Part shown: piece by piece, positions 7,199 to 10,601 of the stretch
Numbering within the stretch: the first letter of the stretch is position 1
Layout: each line of letters opens with the position of its first letter
From: an uncultured bacterium
GTDB taxonomy: Bacteria > Desulfobacterota > Desulfobulbia > Desulfobulbales > Desulfobulbaceae
Assembly (NCBI GenBank): GCA_903842475.1
Contig: CAIMMA010000281.1
Coordinates: forward strand, 1 to 10,601
Direction: 5' to 3'
Length of the DNA: 10,601 bases
Program-made: the position numbers and the translations under genes
Notes under the pieces: generated by a model
What the model was told of the DNA's origin: nothing
Database searches by the model: none
Seen by the model: the letters and a program-made list of their open reading frames with translations, nothing else

Positions 7199-7977
7199 TG
7201 CAAAGCTCACAAACAACGCCCCCTGCGACCCTCCACCCGGTGGTTTTTCTCGGCGCCGGGCCGGGTGACCCCGAACTGATCACCCTGAAAGGCCGCCGCC
7301 TGCTCGATACCGCCGATCTGGTGGTCTACGCCGGCAGCCTGGTCAACGTGGCCCTCCTGGACGGCATCAAAGCCGCCTGTCATGACAGCGCCACCATGGA
7401 TCTCGAAACCATCATGCAGCTGCTGGCCAAGGGGCACCGAGCCGGTCACCACGTCGTGCGCCTCCACACCGGTGACCCCGCGATTTACGGGGCCATTCGC
7501 GAGCAGATGCAGTGGCTCGATGGGCAGGAGATCCCCTACGAGGTGGTGCCGGGGGTCAGCTCCGCCTTTGCCTCGGCGGCCGCTCTCAAGAAAGAGCTGA
7601 CCGTGCCCGAGGTCACCCAGACGGTGATTTTCACCCGCCAGGCGGGCCGCACCCCGGTGCCGGAACGGGAATCGCTGCGCAATCTGGCCAAGGCCCAGGC
7701 CACCATGTGCATCTTCCTGAGCGTGTCGATGATGGCTCGGGTGGTCGAGGATTTACGGGCCGGCGGCTATCCGGCCGACACCCCGATTGCGGTGGTCGAA
7801 CGGGCCAGCTGGCCGGACGAGCAGATCCTGCGCGGCACCCTGGCCGACATCGCCGAACGGGTGCAGGCCTCGCAAATCAAGAAAACCGCGATGATCGTGG
7901 TCGGTCCGGCCCTGGCCGAGGACAGCCGGATCGCCTCCAAACTCTATGACGCCGAATTCAAGCACGAATATCGCTGA
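7198..7977 (+). CDS. cbiF: Cobalt-precorrin-4 C11-methyltransferase CbiF
   Basis: CbiF methylates C11 of cobalt-precorrin-4 to give cobalt-precorrin-5A, the substrate of CbiG encoded next. The 259-residue class III methyltransferase shows GAGPGDPELIT (19-29), VYAGSLVN (43-50), LHTGDPAIYGAI (89-100), VPGVSSAFASAAAL (117-130), TRQAGRTPVP (146-155) and VVERASWPDE (199-208). The C-terminal KLYDAEFKHEYR is typical of CbiF/CobM and separates it from CbiL and CbiH. The start ATG shares its A with the cbiL stop (TGATG), and an AAGAAGG stretch lies upstream. The first ten residues before the fold look unstructured and poorly conserved. Nothing suggests loss of function. Confidence 0.96.
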   Translation: MQSSQTTPPATLHPVVFLGAGPGDPELITLKGRRLLDTADLVVYAGSLVNVALLDGIKAACHDSATMDLETIMQLLAKGHRAGHHVVRLHTGDPAIYGAIREQMQWLDGQEIPYEVVPGVSSAFASAAALKKELTVPEVTQTVIFTRQAGRTPVPERESLRNLAKAQATMCIFLSVSMMARVVEDLRAGGYPADTPIAVVERASWPDEQILRGTLADIAERVQASQIKKTAMIVVGPALAEDSRIASKLYDAEFKHEYR

Positions 7978-9005
7978 TGACCGTTGAAGGGAGAGAAGAA
8001 TGGCGCTGCGCCGTGCTGGCCCTGACCAAGGGCGGTGATGCGCTGGGTCGAAGGCTGGCGGCGTCCTTGGACGGGGATTTTATTGCCTGCAAGGGCCGGC
8101 TGGCGGCGGTGTTCGCCGAGGTCTGGCGGGACTACCCGCAGATCGTCTGCATCATGGCCACCGGCATAGTGGTCCGCACCATCGCTCCGCTGCTTCAGGA
8201 CAAATACCGGGACCCGGCAATCGTGGTTTGCGACGAGCAAGGCCGGTTCGCGGTTTCGCTGCTCTCCGGTCACCTCGGCGGCGCCAATCTCCTGGCCCAG
8301 CGAGTCGCCCTGGCCACCGGCGGCCACCCGGTGCTCACCACCGCCTCCGACGTCCTGGGCCATACCGCCCTGGACCTCTGGTGCCGCGACCTCGGCCTGA
8401 TTCCCGGCGACAAAGCCGCCTTCACCCGGGCCATGGGTCGGTTGGTGGACCATGGTTCGCTCAAGGTGTGGAGCGCCTGTCCCCTGCCGCCGCTGCCGCC
8501 CGATCTCCACCCGGTCGACGACCGGGACGCAGCGGACCTGATTGTGGACGCTCGTACCGAGTCCGCAGCCAGGGGCGCCTTCCTTCGCCCCAGGGCCCTG
8601 GTGTTTGGCATCGGCTGCAACCGTGGCACCCCGGCGGCGGCCATTGCCCGCGCGGTCGCCGCCACCTGCGCCCAGCATCGATTGGCGCCCGAAGCCATCG
8701 CCCGGTTGGCCTCGATCGATCTCAAACAAGACGAAGCCGGCTTGCTGGAATTTGCCCGCGACCAGGGACTGACCATCGATTTTTTCTCCAACAATCAGCT
8801 CAACCAGGTCGCCGGTGTCAGCACCTCGCCAGCGGTGCTCAAGGCCACCGGCGCCAAGGGCGTGGCCGAACCCGCAGCCCTGCTCAGCGCCGGACCCGGC
8901 AGTACCCTGCTGGTCGACAAAATGAAATGGACCGACGTGACCACCGCCGTGGCTGAGATCGCCGATCCCCTCGTAATTACAACCAAAGGAACCTTGACAG
9001 CATGA
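7977..9005 (+). CDS. cbiG: Cobalt-precorrin-5A hydrolase CbiG
   Basis: CbiG opens the delta-lactone of cobalt-precorrin-5A and releases the two-carbon fragment as acetaldehyde, giving cobalt-precorrin-5B for CbiD. It is a marker of the anaerobic pathway. The 342-residue protein is a stand-alone CbiG rather than a CbiG-CbiH fusion. The N-terminal domain has IMATGIVVRTIAPLLQDK (59-76), the RDPAIVV strand and LLSGHLGGAN (95-104). A less conserved middle segment, including a proline-rich stretch near 169-179, leads to the C-terminal domain with VFGIGCNRGT (209-218), SIDLKQDEAGL (246-256) and GVAEPAALLSAG (295-306). The start shares one base with the cbiF stop (TGATG), and the stop overlaps the cbiH start as ATGA, so CbiF, CbiG and CbiH are likely made in matched amounts. 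Confidence 0.96.
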   Translation: MTVEGREEWRCAVLALTKGGDALGRRLAASLDGDFIACKGRLAAVFAEVWRDYPQIVCIMATGIVVRTIAPLLQDKYRDPAIVVCDEQGRFAVSLLSGHLGGANLLAQRVALATGGHPVLTTASDVLGHTALDLWCRDLGLIPGDKAAFTRAMGRLVDHGSLKVWSACPLPPLPPDLHPVDDRDAADLIVDARTESAARGAFLRPRALVFGIGCNRGTPAAAIARAVAATCAQHRLAPEAIARLASIDLKQDEAGLLEFARDQGLTIDFFSNNQLNQVAGVSTSPAVLKATGAKGVAEPAALLSAGPGSTLLVDKMKWTDVTTAVAEIADPLVITTKGTLTA

Positions 9006-9772
9006 CGACAGCACAGGACAGCAACACCGGCGTACTGGTGGTGGCGGGGCTCGGCCCCGGAGCAATCGATCTCATGGCCCCCCGGGCGCGGCTCGCCTTG
9101 GAACAAGCGGAGATCGTGGTCGGCTACCGCACCTATCTGGACCTGGTACGCGACTGTCTCAATCCGCAAAGCGAAGTGATTTCTTCGTCGATGATGCAGG
9201 AGATCGACCGTTGCCGCAAGGCCCTGGAACTGGCGGCGGCGGGCAAACGGGTGGTGCTGGTCTGCGGCGGCGATCCCGGAATCTACGCCATGGCCGGGCT
9301 GGTGTTCGAGCTGGCCAAATCGATGGACTCCAAGGTGGAAATCGACATCATCCCCGGCATTGCCGCCCTCAACTCCTGCGCCGCCATCCTGGGCGCCCCT
9401 CTGATGCATGATTTCGCCGCCATCAGCCTCTCGGACCTGATGACCCCCTGGGCAATGATCGAACGCCGCCTTGAAGCCGTGGCCCCGGCCGATTTCGTGG
9501 TGGTGATCTACAACCCCAAATCCAAGAAACGCACCGACCAGATCGTCCGGGCAAGGGAGATTCTGCTGGCCCACCGCTCCCCCGACATCCCGGTGGGCAT
9601 CGTCAGCGGTGCCACCCGCGAGCACGAGACCGTCCGCCTGACCACGCTGGGCACCATGCTCGACCAGGAAATCGGCATGCAGACCACCGTTATTATCGGC
9701 AACTCCCAAACCTTCATCTGGCACGACAAGATGATCACCCCCCGGGGGTACAGCAAAAAATACGGGTTGTGA
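9002..9772 (+). CDS. cbiH: Cobalt-precorrin-3 C17-methyltransferase (ring-contracting) CbiH
   Basis: CbiH methylates C17 and contracts the macrocycle from porphyrin-like to corrin, giving cobalt-precorrin-4. The protein is 256 residues, a standard single-domain CbiH/CobJ without the C-terminal extension found in some bacteria. Motifs are GLGPGAIDLMAPRA (16-29), VVGYRTYLDL (39-48), CGGDPGIYAMAGL (88-100), IIPGIAALNSCAAILGAP (116-133), HDFAAISLSDLMTPW (136-150) and YNPKSKKR (170-177). All match the CobJ/CbiH group rather than the other class III methyltransferases encoded here. AAAGGA about a dozen bases before the ATG at 9002 is a reasonable ribosome site. It is the last gene of the operon; the sequence after its stop at 9770-9772 carries no further plus-strand gene. 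Confidence 0.96.
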   Translation: MTTAQDSNTGVLVVAGLGPGAIDLMAPRARLALEQAEIVVGYRTYLDLVRDCLNPQSEVISSSMMQEIDRCRKALELAAAGKRVVLVCGGDPGIYAMAGLVFELAKSMDSKVEIDIIPGIAALNSCAAILGAPLMHDFAAISLSDLMTPWAMIERRLEAVAPADFVVVIYNPKSKKRTDQIVRAREILLAHRSPDIPVGIVSGATREHETVRLTTLGTMLDQEIGMQTTVIIGNSQTFIWHDKMITPRGYSKKYGL

Positions 9773-9785
9773 GGCCGGTTCACGT

Positions 9786-9874
9786 TCCAGTTGCTGGAGG
9801 CGATTGCCCAGCTTGGTGGGCTCCAACAAAGGTTGGCGGTATCCGCGCTGCCCCTTGCGGGCTCCGGGCATGCC
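9786..9874. repeat. Row of short stem-loops just after cbiH
   Basis: Four short perfect inverted repeats and one palindrome follow one another within 90 bases, starting 14 bases after the last cbi stop. They are TCCAG-TTG-CTGGA (9786-9798), GCCCA-GCTTGG-TGGGC (9806-9821), CCAAC-AAAG-GTTGG (9823-9836), GCCC-CTTGC-GGGC (9850-9862) and the palindrome GGCATGCC (9867-9874). None is followed by a T-run, so this is not a classic intrinsic terminator. It may form a structured 3' end that protects or ends the operon transcript, or it may be chance in GC-rich DNA. Confidence 0.4.
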
Positions 9875-9904
9875 TTTGGCCGTCTCGGGTTTCACTTGAC
9901 GATT

Positions 9905-9918
9905 CTTTTAGCGAAAAG
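9905..9918. repeat. Short inverted repeat CTTTT-AGCG-AAAAG
   Basis: A five-base perfect stem with a four-base loop lies in the GC-rich half of the gap. The stem is A/T rich and weak. It may be chance; it is recorded because it continues the row of inverted repeats after the operon. Confidence 0.25.
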
Positions 9919-10004
9919 GCGTGTTCGAGGAGGTGGACGGTTGGAGGTGGCTGAGTCGAGCCCGGTTTCGCCGTCAACGCTTCTATCGTTTTCAGCCGCA
10001 GCGC

Positions 10005-10059
10005 AAAAAGCCAGCTCCTCCGACGAGCATAACTGTTGGCCCATTCTCAGGGCTGGCTT
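10005..10059 (-). terminator. Candidate minus-strand intrinsic terminator with a long loop
   Basis: AAGCCAGC at 10008-10015 is exactly inverted as GCTGGCTT at 10052-10059. Read on the minus strand, the 3' arm GCTGGCTT runs straight into further T residues (five in total, complement of 10005-10009), the layout of a Rho-independent terminator for transcription arriving from the GGDEF gene. The 36-base space between the arms is long for a terminator but contains smaller complementary pieces, so a branched hairpin is possible. On the plus strand the arm is followed by CTGC, a poor terminator. Confidence 0.35.
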
Positions 10060-10115
10060 CTGCTTCCGCTCGCTTGGACGGTAGATCGAGAATCAACCCT
10101 GACACAGAACTCTGA

Positions 10116-10135
10116 ACATTCCCTCAAAGGGATGT
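10116..10135. repeat. Stem-loop at the GC-rich to AT-rich transition
   Basis: ACA-(T)-TCCCT, loop CAA, AGGGA-TGT forms an eight-pair stem with one bulged T at 10119 and a three-base loop. It is among the stronger small hairpins in the gap and sits where base composition changes. There is no T-run on either side, so its role as a terminator is doubtful. Confidence 0.4.
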
Positions 10136-10139
10136 AATC

Positions 10140-10397
10140 CTATACTTTACGCTCTCTTCTGGATTCATTTCCGGGAGAGGGTGTGCTCCAGCCAGCCAAT
10201 TCCACCGATTCCACCGAATTACAGAAGTAGACCTGTGTAGAGCCCACCCTCAGCCAATCACTTGAAAAAACATAATTCGCGGGTATTCCTCTCTCATTTT
10301 TTCCCAAAACCCACCACTCTAATCCTTGACAACCGCTAGCGTCCAGTCTTCCGGTGTAGTGGCAACGACCGCCATAACCAATTGGTTTTTCGTTCAA
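10140..10397 (-). CDS. Doubtful small open reading frame, 85 residues, no recognised family
   Basis: A minus-strand frame with a TTG start at 10397 and a TAG stop at 10140-10142 would encode 85 residues. I do not recognise it. The translation has four cysteines, several tryptophans (including a WW pair) and glycines, no evident signal peptide or membrane segment, and a charged end ESRRERKV. The frame continues only eight codons upstream of the TTG before a stop, so a longer gene is not hidden there. There is no ribosome site before the TTG; the bases just upstream form the hairpin at 10401-10413. It lies 47 bases after the GGDEF stop on the same strand. It is either a lineage-specific small gene, a decayed gene fragment, or a chance frame; I favour one of the last two. 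Confidence 0.15.
   Translation of the reverse strand: MNEKPIGYGGRCHYTGRLDASGCQGLEWWVLGKNERGIPANYVFSSDWLRVGSTQVYFCNSVESVELAGWSTPSPGNESRRERKV
10199..10216. repeat. Two tandem copies of ATTCCACCG
   Basis: A nine-base unit is repeated exactly twice, head to tail, followed by AATT. It lies within the doubtful small reading frame, where on the minus strand it gives the echo SVESVE. A small slippage duplication is the simplest explanation. Confidence 0.6.
10376..10387. repeat. 12-base perfect palindrome AACCAATTGGTT
   Basis: A perfect palindrome followed by a short T stretch lies just inside the 5' end of the doubtful small frame. It could be an operator-like site, but nothing nearby indicates a promoter and chance is possible. 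Confidence 0.35.
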
Positions 10398-10400
10398 TTT

Positions 10401-10413
10401 CAGGGAGACCCTG
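10401..10413 (-). terminator. Short hairpin downstream of the GGDEF gene, weak terminator candidate
   Basis: CAGGG-AGA-CCCTG is a perfect five-base stem with a three-base loop, 31 bases past the minus-strand stop. The following minus-strand bases are AAATTG, not a T-run, so it is at best a weak or processing-type 3' end. Confidence 0.25.
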
Positions 10414-10444
10414 GCACTTCAACAACATTCATAAATCTTAAGCA

Positions 10445-10601
10445 TCAAAAAAGTTCAATCTCACCCGAAGTAAATTTAGTTTCTTCGACCAGCCCGGCGC
10501 TGACCAGGTTATCATAAAAACACACTTGGTTACGTCCATTCTGCTTTGCATGATATAAAGCCTTGTCGGCATGATCAAGAAGTGTTGCTGAGAAAATACT
10601 G
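10445..10601 (-). CDS. C-terminal tail of a GGDEF-domain (diguanylate cyclase) protein, 5' part outside window
   Basis: Read on the minus strand from the window edge, 51 residues precede a TGA at 10445-10447. They include LLDHADKALYHAKQNGRNQV (residues 7-26), the near-invariant last helix and strand of GGDEF domains (pattern AD-ALY-AK-GRN). The family makes the second messenger cyclic di-GMP from GTP. The GGDEF catalytic loop and any sensor domain lie beyond base 10601, so activity cannot be judged. The 25 residues after GRNQV form a short acidic tail that does not start another domain. The gene converges on the cbi operon and has the AT-richer base use of this end of the window, unlike the cbi genes. 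Family assignment is firm; membership of a particular sensory class is unknown. Confidence 0.85.
   Translation of the reverse strand, partial: SIFSATLLDHADKALYHAKQNGRNQVCFYDNLVSAGLVEETKFTSGEIELF

Larger units (their letters stand above)
9773..10444. other. 672-base gap between convergent genes without a convincing gene
   Basis: This stretch separates the end of cbiH from the end of a minus-strand GGDEF gene. By eye, the part up to about 10100 is GC-rich like the operon, while the rest is clearly AT-richer. No frame in it gave motifs I recognise, a good ribosome site or a family-like protein. The short open frames on both strands between 9770 and 10115 have low-complexity translations typical of GC-rich noncoding DNA. 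I see several short inverted repeats (listed separately), no tRNA fold, no CRISPR repeats and no clear insertion-sequence ends. It could be decayed mobile or coding DNA plus transcript ends. Confidence 0.7.

Noticed and set aside
7944..9065. Long minus-strand open frame of more than 370 residues opposite cbiG
   Set aside because: It mirrors the third-position GC bias of cbiG and cbiH; the plus-strand protein has complete CbiG motifs and the minus frame has none.
9773..9800. GGTTCACGTTCC at about 9777-9788, resembling a tRNA T-arm
   Set aside because: No acceptor, D or anticodon arms can be placed; the upstream bases belong to cbiH.
9791..10115. Plus-strand open frames of 60-100 residues after cbiH
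   Set aside because: They have no ribosome sites or recognisable motifs, overlap each other in different frames, and look like GC-rich noncoding DNA.
10116..10150. TATACT at 10141-10146 as a -10 promoter box
   Set aside because: The bases 17 upstream do not resemble a -35 box, and no plus-strand gene follows in the AT-rich part.
10320..10380. TTGACA at 10325-10330 as a plus-strand promoter -35 box
   Set aside because: No acceptable -10 box lies 16-18 bases downstream, and no plus-strand gene follows.
10326..10517. Plus-strand 63-residue open frame over the GGDEF 3' end
   Set aside because: It is antisense to a clear GGDEF C-terminus and shows no motif or ribosome site.
1..10601. CRISPR array, prophage, toxin-antitoxin or defence genes
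   Set aside because: No regularly spaced repeats, phage or defence motifs were seen on either strand.

Overview
The window is about 10.6 kb of high-GC bacterial DNA. It is almost entirely one tightly packed plus-strand operon for vitamin B12, combining a corrinoid-type ABC importer with the oxygen-independent (cbi) branch of cobalamin synthesis. The anaerobic pathway, the fused CbiE-CbiT protein, the FecCD/BtuC-type transporter and the nearby GGDEF signalling gene fit an anaerobic Gram-negative bacterium. A Desulfobacterota lineage (Desulfobulbus-like sulfate reducers) is my best guess. This is inferred from gene content and composition only, since there is no rRNA or other marker here.

Bases 1-2173 hold the importer: the C-terminal part of a BtuC/FecCD permease (cut by the window edge), a BtuD/FecE ATPase and a BtuF/FecB-type periplasmic binding protein with a signal peptide. 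Bases 2170-9772 hold cbiA, cbiC, cbiD, cbiET, cbiL, cbiF, cbiG and cbiH. Every gene-to-gene junction overlaps or has a gap of 18 bases or fewer, so one polycistronic transcript with translational coupling is likely. No promoter or B12 riboswitch is visible. If present, they lie upstream of base 1.

In pathway order the enzymes act CbiL (C20 methylation), CbiH (C17 methylation and ring contraction), CbiF (C11), CbiG (lactone opening), CbiD (C1), [CbiJ reductase, not in window], CbiE/CbiT (C5 and C15 methylation plus decarboxylation), CbiC (methyl migration) and CbiA (a,c-amidation). The window therefore encodes every step from cobalt-precorrin-2 / cobalt-factor II to cobyrinate a,c-diamide except the CbiJ reduction. 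The cobalt chelatase and the later nucleotide-loop genes are also absent. The importer in the same operon pairs de novo synthesis with uptake of a corrinoid or related metal complex.

Bases 9773-10444 (672 b) contain no convincing gene. The first ~350 b are GC-rich and carry several short perfect stem-loops. The remainder is AT-richer, with a small tandem repeat and one doubtful 85-residue minus-strand reading frame. From 10445 to the window end, on the minus strand, is the C-terminal tail of a GGDEF (diguanylate cyclase) protein converging on the operon.

I did not find a new system. The part the annotation explains least is the 9773-10444 gap.
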